Of a stretch of 64,000 bases of DNA, positions 45,388 to 54,230 are shown one piece after another. The stretch's first letter is position 1, and every line of letters starts with the position of its first letter. The notes under the pieces were generated by a model that saw nothing but the letters and a program-made list of their open reading frames with translations, was not told where the DNA came from and did no database searches. A program made the position numbers and the translations under genes. Source of the DNA: Calditrichota bacterium (GTDB taxonomy: Bacteria > Zhuqueibacterota > Zhuqueibacteria > Zhuqueibacterales > Geothermadaptataceae); NCBI GenBank assembly GCA_008501765.1, contig QQUE01000004.1, positions 186,001 to 250,000 of the forward strand. Reading direction: 5' to 3'.

Positions 45388-45933
45388 GACAACCTCCATG
45401 GGTATTAAAATGAAACGTTATAAGTAAATAGCCACCTGCAAATGCAGGAAAAATCTAATTTATAAATTAAGATGAATCTTTTATTTGCTTTGCATTTTTC
45501 TGCCGCCAAAATGATTTAGCTAACATAAAAATAACAGGACAAATCGCAACGTAAAAATCGGCGATTTATCACTTCTTTTGAGCCTGCTTTTAAAGTCGCA
45601 AAATGGCCACTTTTTGTTCAAAAAATGTACCACACGCCAGCTCCTTAAATAGTGTTCGTATAGTAGCATAAAATCTTAAATAAATAATCAATTATAACAG
45701 TCCAGCATTATAAACAACGTCTGATAATTTTAAGACTTCCTAATTTTAAAAATGAACACAAGAAATTCCAATTTTCAGTAATTTTCATTTATTCCATTAC
45801 AATCGGCCTTCTGCATAAAATCGCAATAATTCATTTATAATTTTGTCCAATTTTACTTTCAATTCGTTTTTGAGATTCTTAAAATAACTGCATTATAAAA
45901 TGGGCAAATAAATCAAATGTTCGAGGCCTATCC
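45388..45933. other. divergent intergenic region
   Basis: It lies between the minus-strand gdhA and plus-strand MDR oxidoreductase starts. Long AT-rich runs suggest promoters for both genes, but none is clear enough to mark. No repeat or RNA gene is seen. Confidence 0.45.
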
Positions 45934-46911
45934 ATGCAAGCAGTTATTTACTCGGAGTACGGAACCCCCGATGTTCTGCAGTTAAAAGATGTGGACAAAC
46001 CAACTCCAAAGGACAACGAAGTTTTAATAAAAGTGCATGCTGCTTCACTAAATGCATCTGACCTGGAAGCATTAAAAGGATCTCCTGTATATATCCGGAT
46101 GTGGGGGCTGTTTAAACCAAAATACAAAATACTGGGCTCGGACATTGCGGGTCAGGTTGAAGCGGTTGGCAAAAATGTGGTACACTTTCAGCCGGGTGAC
46201 GCGGTATTCGGGGATATATTGGGATCGTGGGGAGGATTTGCCGAGCACGTTTGCGCTCCGGAAAATGCCTTGACCCGTAAACCGGAGAGCGTCACTTTTG
46301 AACAGGCTGCAGCCATCCCGCAAGCGGCAACAGTTGCGCTGCAGGGACTTCGTGATAAAGGCAAGATTCAGCCCGGTCAAAAAGTATTGATTAACGGTGC
46401 GGGCGGGGGCGCAGGCTCTTTCGCGCTACAGTTTGCTAAAATATTTGGAGCGCACGTTACCGGCGTCGATAATACGACGAAGCTGAAAATGATGCGCACG
46501 CTTGGTGCAGATAAAGTGATAGATTACACGCAGGAAGATTTCACCCAAAATGGGGAAAGTTATGACCTGATTCTCGATTTTGTGGCGTCGCATTCCATCT
46601 TCGATTATAAACGCGCCTTGAGCCCCGGTGGAAAATATGTGATGGTCGGTGGATTTATGCGGCATATTTTTCAGACGCTGATTACCGGGTCCCTGATTTC
46701 TTTGACCGGGAGTAAAAAAATGGGGATCTTAGCCGCGAAACCTAATAATGATATGCCATACATTTTGGAATTGATAGAATCCGGTAAATTAACACCGGTT
46801 ATCGAAAAAGTATATCCCCTGCGTGAAACACCTGCGGCCTTCCGCCATCTCGACTCAGGGAAGGCGCAGGGTAAATTGGTTATTTCGCTGGAAAATGTCG
46901 ACAAATCCTGA
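45934..46911 (+). CDS. zinc-independent MDR oxidoreductase (quinone oxidoreductase-like)
   Basis: The 325-residue MDR protein has a catalytic-domain start (YSEYGTPDVLQLKDVDKPTPKDNEVLIKVHAASLNASD), a DIAGQVEAVGKNV strand, and a Rossmann fold with LINGAGGGAGSFALQFAKIFGA (about 148-170), which fits NADPH. The Cys and His ligands of zinc alcohol dehydrogenases are missing, as in quinone oxidoreductases. It probably reduces reactive aldehydes or quinones. A short truncated antitoxin frame follows after 18 nt. Confidence 0.92.
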   Translation: MQAVIYSEYGTPDVLQLKDVDKPTPKDNEVLIKVHAASLNASDLEALKGSPVYIRMWGLFKPKYKILGSDIAGQVEAVGKNVVHFQPGDAVFGDILGSWGGFAEHVCAPENALTRKPESVTFEQAAAIPQAATVALQGLRDKGKIQPGQKVLINGAGGGAGSFALQFAKIFGAHVTGVDNTTKLKMMRTLGADKVIDYTQEDFTQNGESYDLILDFVASHSIFDYKRALSPGGKYVMVGGFMRHIFQTLITGSLISLTGSKKMGILAAKPNNDMPYILELIESGKLTPVIEKVYPLRETPAAFRHLDSGKAQGKLVISLENVDKS

Positions 46912-46929
46912 GAATTGGAAAGAAAATAT

Positions 46930-47109
46930 ATGAGGAATAAAAAAAAGAAAACGGTTAAATACACCGATGAAACCATGGGCAAAATCGAAGTTGTTTCAGA
47001 TTTCCTCCCTTCGCCGGATCAGCTTGGTTTCAAAGAAGAAACGGTGAAAGTCACGATCGCACTCAGTAAAAGCAGTGTTGATTATTTTAAAAAACAAGCG
47101 CAGGTTTAG
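46930..47109 (+). CDS. truncated CopG/BrnA-like antitoxin
   Basis: The 59-residue product reads VKYTDETMGKIEVVSDFLPSPD and EETVKVTIALSKSSVDYFKKQA, the start of an antitoxin family in which this is followed by roughly 20 more residues of DNA-binding ribbon-helix-helix. Here it stops early (TAG at 47107-47109) just after KKQAQV. No toxin gene adjoins it. I chose the ATG at 46930, with GGAAAG upstream. It is likely a decayed or orphaned module. The family name is from memory, so treat it as tentative. Confidence 0.55.
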   Translation: MRNKKKKTVKYTDETMGKIEVVSDFLPSPDQLGFKEETVKVTIALSKSSVDYFKKQAQV

Positions 47110-47121
47110 CTATTCGATTTT

Positions 47122-47229
47122 CTATCCCAATCGTTCGGGAATCTCGCCTTTTGGGACTTTGCTGTTGAGAATATTATTGACTTCGGCCAGCAGCCGTTCG
47201 GTATCGCTGGCAACATTGACAGGATCAAA
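47122..47229 (-). pseudogene. remnant of a second UDP-GlcNAc 2-epimerase C-terminus
   Basis: On the minus strand, codons read NVASDTERLLAEVNNIL followed by SKVPKGEIPE and a TAG at 47124-47122. This aligns with the intact WecB end at 47948-49054 (RDSQKLLAEANKIL, KGKKGEVPE). Upstream the similarity fades into the VapBC control region, so only about 30 codons survive. It points to a former tandem wecB copy or a recombination scar at this locus. Confidence 0.5.
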
Positions 47230-47251
47230 GAATTTCTTTGTTGCATTAAAG

Positions 47252-47267
47252 TGTACAGCGCTGTACA
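47252..47267. promoter_or_regulatory. perfect palindrome, likely antitoxin operator
   Basis: TGTACAGCGCTGTACA is a perfect 16 bp palindrome 33 nt upstream of the Phd-type antitoxin ATG (47300). Antitoxins of this class commonly bind such palindromes to repress their own operon. The role is inferred from position. Confidence 0.65.
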
Positions 47268-47299
47268 TTTCAATAAATATTATAACGAAGGAATTAAAA

Positions 47300-47533
47300 A
47301 TGCGAACTATTCAATTCACAGATTTTCGAAAAAACGCATCATATATCTTTTCACAGGTTGAAAATGGTGAAATGGTGGAAGTTAAGCGACACGGCAAAAC
47401 GATTGCTCACATTGTGCCACCAATCGGACAAAAAGAAAACTTTCCAGCCTGGAAACGGCCGGGACTTCGCCTTGCTATTAAAGGTGATGGATTAGCGCGA
47501 GCCATTTTGAATGAACGAAATCAAAAAGAATGA
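47300..47533 (+). CDS. Phd/YefM-type antitoxin
   Basis: The 77-residue protein has the Phd/YefM start (MRTIQFTDFRKNASYIFSQ) and the VEVKRHGKTIAHIVPP strand-turn, which form the DNA-binding, dimerising half. A C-terminal tail (ENFPAWKRPGLRLAIKGDGLARAILNERNQKE) would bind and block the toxin. GAAGGA precedes the ATG. It overlaps the PIN-domain gene by 4 nt (ATGA). Confidence 0.88.
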   Translation: MRTIQFTDFRKNASYIFSQVENGEMVEVKRHGKTIAHIVPPIGQKENFPAWKRPGLRLAIKGDGLARAILNERNQKE

Positions 47534-47946
47534 AAATATTTTTTGACTCTTCAGCTTTTGCCAAACGTTATATTGAAGAATCCGGCAGTGCTGAAATTGA
47601 TGCGCTCTGTCAAAAGGCGAGTTCTGTTGGTTTGAGCGTTATATGCATACCAGAAATAATTTCGGCCCTGAACCGGAGAAAAAGAGAGCAATTCATTTCA
47701 CCAGAAGAATATCAATCGGCCAAGGAATTTCTCGCTTCCGATGTTGCCGACTGTGAAATTATAGGAATTTCTGAGGACATCATTTCAGCATCAATAAAAT
47801 TGCTTGAAAATAATACTCTCAGAGCCATGGATGCTTTGCATGTTGCCGGCGCTATTTTGTGGGAAAGTGAATTATTTATAACTGCGGATCACAGGCAAGC
47901 AGAAGCTGCTAAGCATTGTAAGTTTGAAACGGTATTAAATACATAA
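47530..47946 (+). CDS. VapC-like PIN-domain toxin
   Basis: The 138-residue PIN-domain RNase has the acidic set Asp6 (FFDSSAFAKRY), Glu42 (IPEIISAL), Asp101 (RAMDALHVA) and Asp120 (TADHRQ), all present for the single-metal-ion or two-metal nuclease site. VapC toxins usually cleave initiator tRNA or 23S rRNA. It is translated together with the antitoxin and converges on wecB with one base between stops. An intact residue set suggests an active module. Confidence 0.9.
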   Translation: MKIFFDSSAFAKRYIEESGSAEIDALCQKASSVGLSVICIPEIISALNRRKREQFISPEEYQSAKEFLASDVADCEIIGISEDIISASIKLLENNTLRAMDALHVAGAILWESELFITADHRQAEAAKHCKFETVLNT

Positions 47947-47947
47947 T

Positions 47948-49054
47948 TTATTTCCCCTCATTCTCCCACAAAATCTTCACAATCCGTTCCGCTGCTCTGC
48001 CGTCCCACAACTCCGGCACTTCCCCTTTTTTGCCTTTGCCAGCTAAAATTTTGTTCGCTTCAGCCAGCAATTTCTGCGAATCGCGGCCTACGATGATGTT
48101 GGTGCCAACTTCAGCCGTGATCGGGCGTTCGGTATTTTCCCGTGCGGTGATGCAGGGCACGCCCAGCACTGTGGTTTCTTCCTGAATGCCGCCACTATCC
48201 GTGAGCACGAACTTGCTGTTGTCCATGCACTGGAGAAAATCGAGATAACCCAACGGCTCGACCAGTCGCATATTGCTGTGCTTTGCAATGAGTGAATCCA
48301 GTCCAAAAACGCCCATCTGCTTGCGCGTGCGCGGGTGCACCGGGAAAACAACCGGCAGCGATTCAGAAATCGTGCACAAAGTCTGCATCAATGTTGTGCA
48401 GACTGCGCGGTCATCCACATTCGCAGGTCGGTGCAAAGTCACGAGAGCAAAGTTGCCGGGTTCGAGTTCCAGTTCTTGCAGGATTTTTTGCTCGGCCGCT
48501 TTTTTGCGGTGTTTGAGCAACGAATCGATCATCACATTGCCGACAAAATGGGCTTTCGCGGTGTCGATGCCTTCGTTTTCCAGATTTTTAAACGCTGACT
48601 TTTCGGTGAGAAAAAGGTAATCTGAAATTTGATCGGTGAGAATGCGGTTAATTTCTTCCGGCATTGTGCGGTCGAAAGAACGCAAACCAGCCTCAACATG
48701 CACCAGTTTGGCGCCCAGTTTCACGGCATCCAATCCGCAGGCGATGGTGGAATTGACGTCGCCGACGACGAGCACGATGTCCGGTTTTTCTTCCAGCATC
48801 ACTTTTTCAAATTCGATCATCACTTTGCCGGTCTGTGTGCCATGGCCGCCGGAACCGATGCCGAGATAGCAATCCGGTTTCGGCAAGCCGAGATTGTTAA
48901 AAAACAGATCCGACATTTTATGATCATAATGCTGACCGGTGTGCAACAAAAATTGTTCGATGCCCTCGTATTTGCGTATTTCTTCGACGATCGGAGCTAT
49001 TTTCATAAAATTCGGGCGTGCACCGACAACATTGATAATTTTCAATTTACTCAT
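47948..49054 (-). CDS. wecB: UDP-N-acetylglucosamine 2-epimerase (non-hydrolysing)
   Basis: The 368-residue enzyme converts UDP-GlcNAc to UDP-ManNAc for surface-polysaccharide synthesis. It has the standard GARPNFMKIAPI start, LLHTGQHYDHKMSDLFF, VVGDVNSTIACGLDAVKLGAKLVHVEAGLRSFDRTMPEEINR, and LTDSGGIQEETTVLGVPCITARENTERP near the end. It starts the minus-strand polysaccharide gene run when read from the 3' side. A fragment of a second copy lies at 47122-47229. Confidence 0.96.
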   Translation of the reverse strand: MSKLKIINVVGARPNFMKIAPIVEEIRKYEGIEQFLLHTGQHYDHKMSDLFFNNLGLPKPDCYLGIGSGGHGTQTGKVMIEFEKVMLEEKPDIVLVVGDVNSTIACGLDAVKLGAKLVHVEAGLRSFDRTMPEEINRILTDQISDYLFLTEKSAFKNLENEGIDTAKAHFVGNVMIDSLLKHRKKAAEQKILQELELEPGNFALVTLHRPANVDDRAVCTTLMQTLCTISESLPVVFPVHPRTRKQMGVFGLDSLIAKHSNMRLVEPLGYLDFLQCMDNSKFVLTDSGGIQEETTVLGVPCITARENTERPITAEVGTNIIVGRDSQKLLAEANKILAGKGKKGEVPELWDGRAAERIVKILWENEGK

Positions 49055-49129
49055 TGAGTCCTTTTCCTTAATCCTTCAAACATCCACTTCCTGGATGCAT
49101 TATAAATAAGTCCTATTTTCTGATAATTC

Positions 49130-49176
49130 GCTGTTGGCTATTGGTTGTTCACCGTTGGCAGCAAAAAGCCAACAGC
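49130..49176. repeat. GCTGTTGGCT hairpin
   Basis: GCTGTTGGCT (49130-49139) pairs with AGCCAACAGC (49167-49176). It lies between the acyl-CoA ligase stop and the wecB start, so it may attenuate read-through, but no T-run follows. Confidence 0.5.
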
Positions 49177-49199
49177 CAATCGCTCAATTTATGTATATT

Positions 49200-50735
49200 T
49201 TAAAACTGGTATCGTTTTCTTAATTCCTCTTTCATCAATTTCCCGGAGGCGTTTTTAGGGAGCAATTTTTCCACCAAAACTTTGCGTGGCACTTTAAACT
49301 CAGGCATTTTTTCGCGGCAGAAAGATATCACTTTTTTTTCGTCCAAACTATCACCATTTTTTAAAACGATGAAGGCGTGGATCGCTTCGCCCAATATATC
49401 GTCCGGCACACCGATGACAGCGCTCTCGAGAATATTCGGGTACTCGCACAGCACTTCTTCCACTTCTTTGGCGCTCACACGGTTTGCGCCCGATTTTATC
49501 ATGTCCCGCTTGCGCCCGACGACGTAGAGAAATCCATCTTCGTCACGTTTGCCGAGATCGCCGGTGTGAAAGCCAAACTCGGTCAAGACGTTGGCTGTTT
49601 CTTCCGGTGCGTTCCAGTAACCCTGCATGATATTTTCACCACGGGCCACTATTTCACCTGTTTCGTCGATATCCGCTTCGGAGCCGTCGTCGCGTAAAAT
49701 ACGCAGCTCGACATCCGGAATGGCTTTACCGATAGAGCCGATTTTCTGCGGCAATTTCTCCGGATCGAGATAGCTCAACCGTGCGCTGGCTTCGGTGGCG
49801 CCGTACATAATAAACACTTTTTGCCGCTCAAACACGTCCATCACTTCGCGGATAAGTTGTGGCGCCATGGCTCCACCCGCCTGGGTAATGTAGCGCAGGT
49901 GCGGAAATTCCATTTCGCGGATCGATGTTTTATGCAGCAAAATGGCATAAGTCGAAGGCACACCGCTGAATCCTGTGGCCTGTTTTTCCTGCATGGTTTT
50001 GAGCGCCACATTGGGAAATAGAAACCGGTTTTCCAACACAACCGAGCCGCCGACGCTGAAATGTGTATTGAGCAGTGAAGCGCCGTAAACGTAGGGAAAC
50101 GGTAAAATTACCAGCACACGGTCGTCTTTTGTCAACTGCAAATATTTAACGATGCTGCGGGTATTGGCGACAATATTTTTGTGCGTCAACACGGCGCCGC
50201 GGGGATCACCCGTGCTGCCGGATGTGTAAATTATCGACGCGATGTCCTGCCCGGTTATTTCCCGTGCCGGTTTTGTAGCAGGCATTTCAACAAGTTCATT
50301 TTCTGTGCAAATATTGCGTTTCAGCCCCTCATCAATTTTGCCTTTGCCTAGCGCCACGACCGATTGTAAATCTGGAATCTGTCCATTGAGCTGGGCAAAA
50401 ATTTTCGTTGCCGGTTTCTGCGTGATGACCGCTTTGACCTGACAATCGTTGAAGATGTATTTGAGCGTGCGTTCTGTGGCAGTTTTGTAGACCGCAACAG
50501 TCACCGCTCCGGCTTTGAGAATGCCGTAGTACGCCGCGATATAATCGATGGAATTATACAAATACAACGCCACGCGGTCTCCCTTTTGCACCCCCATTTC
50601 AATGAGCGCATTGGCAAAACGATTTGCCTGTTGATCCAATTCCCCGTAGTTGATTTCGCCATCAATCTGAATGCAAGCAATGTGATTGGGCAATGTTTGT
50701 GCGTGATGTTCGAGAAAATGGTGGATGAGATGCAT
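49200..50735 (-). CDS. AMP-forming acyl-CoA ligase, polysaccharide-locus type
   Basis: The 511-residue ANL-family ligase has P-loop YTSGSTGDPRGAVLTH (about 170-185), A-motif YGATEASARLSYLDP, GYWNAPEETA, the adenylation Asp in FHTGDLGKRDEDG, and the catalytic Lys in KNASGKLMKEELRKRY at the end. It activates an acyl acid and loads it on CoA or on the acyl carrier protein encoded nearby (55604). The combination of ligase, ACP and acyltransferases resembles the set found in exosortase-linked EPS loci, where an acyl modification is made. Confidence 0.88.
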   Translation of the reverse strand: MHLIHHFLEHHAQTLPNHIACIQIDGEINYGELDQQANRFANALIEMGVQKGDRVALYLYNSIDYIAAYYGILKAGAVTVAVYKTATERTLKYIFNDCQVKAVITQKPATKIFAQLNGQIPDLQSVVALGKGKIDEGLKRNICTENELVEMPATKPAREITGQDIASIIYTSGSTGDPRGAVLTHKNIVANTRSIVKYLQLTKDDRVLVILPFPYVYGASLLNTHFSVGGSVVLENRFLFPNVALKTMQEKQATGFSGVPSTYAILLHKTSIREMEFPHLRYITQAGGAMAPQLIREVMDVFERQKVFIMYGATEASARLSYLDPEKLPQKIGSIGKAIPDVELRILRDDGSEADIDETGEIVARGENIMQGYWNAPEETANVLTEFGFHTGDLGKRDEDGFLYVVGRKRDMIKSGANRVSAKEVEEVLCEYPNILESAVIGVPDDILGEAIHAFIVLKNGDSLDEKKVISFCREKMPEFKVPRKVLVEKLLPKNASGKLMKEELRKRYQF

Positions 50736-50757
50736 TTAAAACCTTTTTCGTTTGAAT

Positions 50758-50797
50758 GTTGGGACGTTGGAACGTTAAAACGTTAAAACGTTGGAAC
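50758..50797. repeat. short tandem ACGTT repeat
   Basis: Four 10 bp units of the form GACGTTGGAA/AACGTTAAAA follow each other. It sits in the gap between the inserted helicase-nuclease gene and the acyl-CoA ligase gene, a place where an insertion boundary would be expected. Confidence 0.6.
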
Positions 50798-50868
50798 TGA
50801 TAAATATGCTGAAAAAAATTGCAATAGTGTTCTACTGAGCTGAGAAAAATGGAATGATATTTAATACA

Positions 50869-53800
50869 TTAGATTTCTTTTTTCTTCCACCAAGCATTTT
50901 TTTTTGCGGAAAATCGATACCCTGTTTTTTTTACAGATGACCAGTACAGAAGTTTTGATTCCCATTCATTCACATTGCTTTTTTCAGCTCTGTTGATTGA
51001 ATCCTGATATTGATTTTTTGATATTTGAGTTTGTGAAATGCTGTATTCATGGATTTGAGAGTCGAATGACTTTGATCGTATGTTTGAATTTATAGCTGAT
51101 TCCATGTTTTTCTTTGCATTCCTTCCATTCAAATCTGAATTCTCTAACCATTCACATTTAGGCCATCTTGAACAACCAAAAAATTCTTTATAAGGATATT
51201 TACGTTGTTTTTTCGTAACTATATATCCAACTGAACACATTGGACAGGTATCTCCATTTCGATTTGTATTTTTTAATAAACTTTCTAATTTAAATTTCTC
51301 AAAAAGTTCATTTGCGGACCTTTCTCCTACGACTCGTTCCATATATTCAGTTCGTGTATTATGGCTCAATATATTTAGACTTCCAATCCACTTAATTTTT
51401 CGATCGATTAGAGCGATTTTCTCATGCATGTTCTTTCGGAATTTGACAATTACACCTATGGATTTTAAATGTTCCAAGACATTCCTAGCGTTATCTCGCA
51501 TTACTGCGGGCTGTTCATTTGGTGAAAGTGTAATTACATAAATATTTATATTCTTAGATAAAAGCTCAATAAAATAGTTTGATAATTTACCCACGCGTTC
51601 AATTGTCAAAAATGGACTAAAAATAATTAACTCGTCATTTACGTGACTTAGATCTTTTAAAAATGAAGGCCAAAATTCATCTGCTGTAAAGCTGCTGCCT
51701 TGGATAAATTCTCTTTTGTTTGTAGAGTTTATTTTATCAACCCAATACTCGAAATTGCTATCTTTTAAACCATTAAACAATTCTGTTGAGGGCACTACCT
51801 TACCTTTTTTTCTAAAATGATTTAAAACCTTTAAAAACATCGTATCCGGAGGAAATACCTTGGTAAAATAGTTGCAATTAGCTACTAAATATAGTTTTGA
51901 AGATGCTCGTGTTAATGCAACATTCAACAACAATTTTGATGATTCTAAATTATCGTAGTCATTAAGGATTGACCACTTCTTGCTACCTAATCCTTCTACT
52001 GAGTCGAATATGATTACTTCTTCTTCACCACCTTGAAAACTATGCACTGTATTAATTCTTAAGTTATTGTTTCTAAAGAGATTTCTATCTTCAGCAATTC
52101 TTAATAATAATCGAGCATGCTTTTGATATGGAGTGATTATACCAACGGTAATTTTATTGTGTCGTATATCATCCAAAATAATTGATGCTAACTCAATAGA
52201 AATCAAACCACTTATAAGATTAAATCTACCACGGTCAAATTGGCTGCACCAAGGATTTTGTAAAGATGTATCAACAAGACAAATGGGTGAATTCCCTGAT
52301 ACCTTATCATATGTGGTTTTTGTACTAGTATTTTCTGCATCCATTAATCTCCCATTATATATTTCCCTTTTTGGAATTTGTGAGATCAATGGGTTCATTC
52401 TGTATTGAGTATCCAGCAAGACAACTCGATGATCAGAACAAGCTTTACTTATTTGATTAATTCCCAAAACATCAAATATGTTTCTCTTAAGCCATTTTTG
52501 AGCAAGCACTTCTCTGGATATGCAAATTGGTGGAAGTTGCTTAAAATCCCCTACAATTGTAATTCCTTTTTTTACTTTTGATGCTGACCAAAACAGCATA
52601 GGTAGAGGTGCCATACTAGTTTCGTCAACAATCAAGATATCAAACTGTATTTTATCAATTTCTTTCGATAAATAAGACTTTGATAAAGTTGTTGCCACAA
52701 GTTGTGCTTCATCAAGAATTTGATTTTTAATATTCTCTATATTTGTATTTATTTCATCAATTTTATCTTTGGTTAAATCCCGTTGTGTTTCAAGGTCCTC
52801 CAATATTTTTGTTATTTCTTTGAAATTAGAATATTTTTGTACTTTAGGTCGCAGTGATTCCCTTAGTTGATGGTTTGAATTCTTACAGTCTTTCAGCCTA
52901 TTTCTATGTACATTTAATAGTTCTTTTAATTTTTGGATTTGATTTGAATTTAAATTTACTTTTTGAATTACGTCAATTCTCTCGCTTTTAATCTTGTTAG
53001 GATCAAGCCCAAAAATAATTTTCTTGAATCCACTGGTGTCGGCTATAGTTTCAAGTTTTCGCTTTAGCTCATTTGATTTGTATTGTAATCTTCGTGTTTC
53101 ATGCCTGAAATGATGAATTTGGTGCTCTATATTTTGACAAGCAATTTCTTCCTGTTGAATACTTTTAATTAATTCCTTTAATCGCTCAACATCCAAAACC
53201 ACATTTTTAAGTTTTTCAATTTCGGAATTGAGTTTTTCTAAATACAGAGAAAGCTTTCTCTTCTGTGCTATTAATTCTGACGATTTGTGCTCAGCAATTT
53301 TATCTAATAAAACAAGAGGATAGTGAGTTTCAAATTTTTGCAGCATTTCAGCCTTTGGGGTGCCAAGTCGTACTAATTTGCAGTCTTTATAAAAGAATTT
53401 TTTTGTCTCGAATGCAACTTTCTCTAGTGCTTGGTCGACAGCATTATTGGCATGTGAAAGCAAGAGAATCTTTCTACCTAAATTCATATGACCATAGATT
53501 GCCTGAGCAATTGTTGCTGTTTTCCCCGTTCCTGGAGGTCCCCATAAAATTGATATAGAGTTATTTATTGAAGAAAATATAGCTTTTTGTTGAGATATGT
53601 TTGAATTGATGTTTGTAAAAGTATTTAAATCTAATTGTGGCCTATTAGCATCTTTGATATTCTCGGAATACCCACTAAATAGTTTATAGCTAGTTGCAAA
53701 TCTTTCAACTTCATTTTCATACTCTTCATATTTTTTCTTTAATAACTCTAAGAGATACCATGTATTTGTTTTAATCCTAGCTTTATGAATTATACTCTCT

Positions 53801-54129
53801 AATTTTTCCTTTACTGATATTTGAACTAGCTGGCCATTAACAGAGATAATCTCACATTCAAATTCCCTTCCATCAACATCCAATATTGCTGGAGTATCTT
53901 CTAGTACAACAATAAAATTCTCAAGGTGAAACTGATAAATATAAAATTCTAAAGTTTTTTTAAGGAATTTCCCATTAGTAACTAATACAATACCGCTTCC
54001 TTTTCCTAATTTAAGTGCATGTATTTCATCGTCTAATGCTTGCTTAAATTCTTGAATTATTTTATTGATCTTTTCATTAGTTTTCATCATACCACTAAAA
54101 ACTTCATTAAAAGATGATCCGGATAGCAC
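50869..54129 (-). CDS. Upf1-like helicase fused to PLD nuclease and zinc ribbon (Mokosh type II-like)
   Basis: The 1086-residue protein has a superfamily 1 helicase with Walker A GPPGTGKT (about 197-204), a long coiled-coil insertion (about 270-430), Walker B DILIVDETS, GDFKQLPP, LLDTQYRMNP, VHSFQGGEEEVIIFDS and NVALTRASSKLYL, all in the COG1112/Upf1 order. A phospholipase-D-type nuclease follows with HEKIALID (His902, Lys904, Asp909) and GSLN, then a topoisomerase-like zinc ribbon (CPMC ... CSRWPKC). This matches the one-gene Mokosh type II (MkoC) antiphage layout. A GTG starts the frame at 54129; ATG at 54090 is also possible. It is very AT-rich compared with both neighbours. Confidence 0.82.
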   Translation of the reverse strand: MLSGSSFNEVFSGMMKTNEKINKIIQEFKQALDDEIHALKLGKGSGIVLVTNGKFLKKTLEFYIYQFHLENFIVVLEDTPAILDVDGREFECEIISVNGQLVQISVKEKLESIIHKARIKTNTWYLLELLKKKYEEYENEVERFATSYKLFSGYSENIKDANRPQLDLNTFTNINSNISQQKAIFSSINNSISILWGPPGTGKTATIAQAIYGHMNLGRKILLLSHANNAVDQALEKVAFETKKFFYKDCKLVRLGTPKAEMLQKFETHYPLVLLDKIAEHKSSELIAQKRKLSLYLEKLNSEIEKLKNVVLDVERLKELIKSIQQEEIACQNIEHQIHHFRHETRRLQYKSNELKRKLETIADTSGFKKIIFGLDPNKIKSERIDVIQKVNLNSNQIQKLKELLNVHRNRLKDCKNSNHQLRESLRPKVQKYSNFKEITKILEDLETQRDLTKDKIDEINTNIENIKNQILDEAQLVATTLSKSYLSKEIDKIQFDILIVDETSMAPLPMLFWSASKVKKGITIVGDFKQLPPICISREVLAQKWLKRNIFDVLGINQISKACSDHRVVLLDTQYRMNPLISQIPKREIYNGRLMDAENTSTKTTYDKVSGNSPICLVDTSLQNPWCSQFDRGRFNLISGLISIELASIILDDIRHNKITVGIITPYQKHARLLLRIAEDRNLFRNNNLRINTVHSFQGGEEEVIIFDSVEGLGSKKWSILNDYDNLESSKLLLNVALTRASSKLYLVANCNYFTKVFPPDTMFLKVLNHFRKKGKVVPSTELFNGLKDSNFEYWVDKINSTNKREFIQGSSFTADEFWPSFLKDLSHVNDELIIFSPFLTIERVGKLSNYFIELLSKNINIYVITLSPNEQPAVMRDNARNVLEHLKSIGVIVKFRKNMHEKIALIDRKIKWIGSLNILSHNTRTEYMERVVGERSANELFEKFKLESLLKNTNRNGDTCPMCSVGYIVTKKQRKYPYKEFFGCSRWPKCEWLENSDLNGRNAKKNMESAINSNIRSKSFDSQIHEYSISQTQISKNQYQDSINRAEKSNVNEWESKLLYWSSVKKTGYRFSAKKNAWWKKKEI

Positions 54130-54230
54130 TCATAAGTTTCAATGATTTAATTAAATGCTGATTGAAGCCCCAGCAACCTTAAGGAGCAGAGAGTACCAGC
54201 AAAAATTGGTTCCCAGCGAGTTGCTAGAAA

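Noticed and set aside
54130-54230. Possible riboswitch before the helicase-nuclease gene
   Set aside because: No conserved aptamer pattern or terminator/antiterminator pair could be built.
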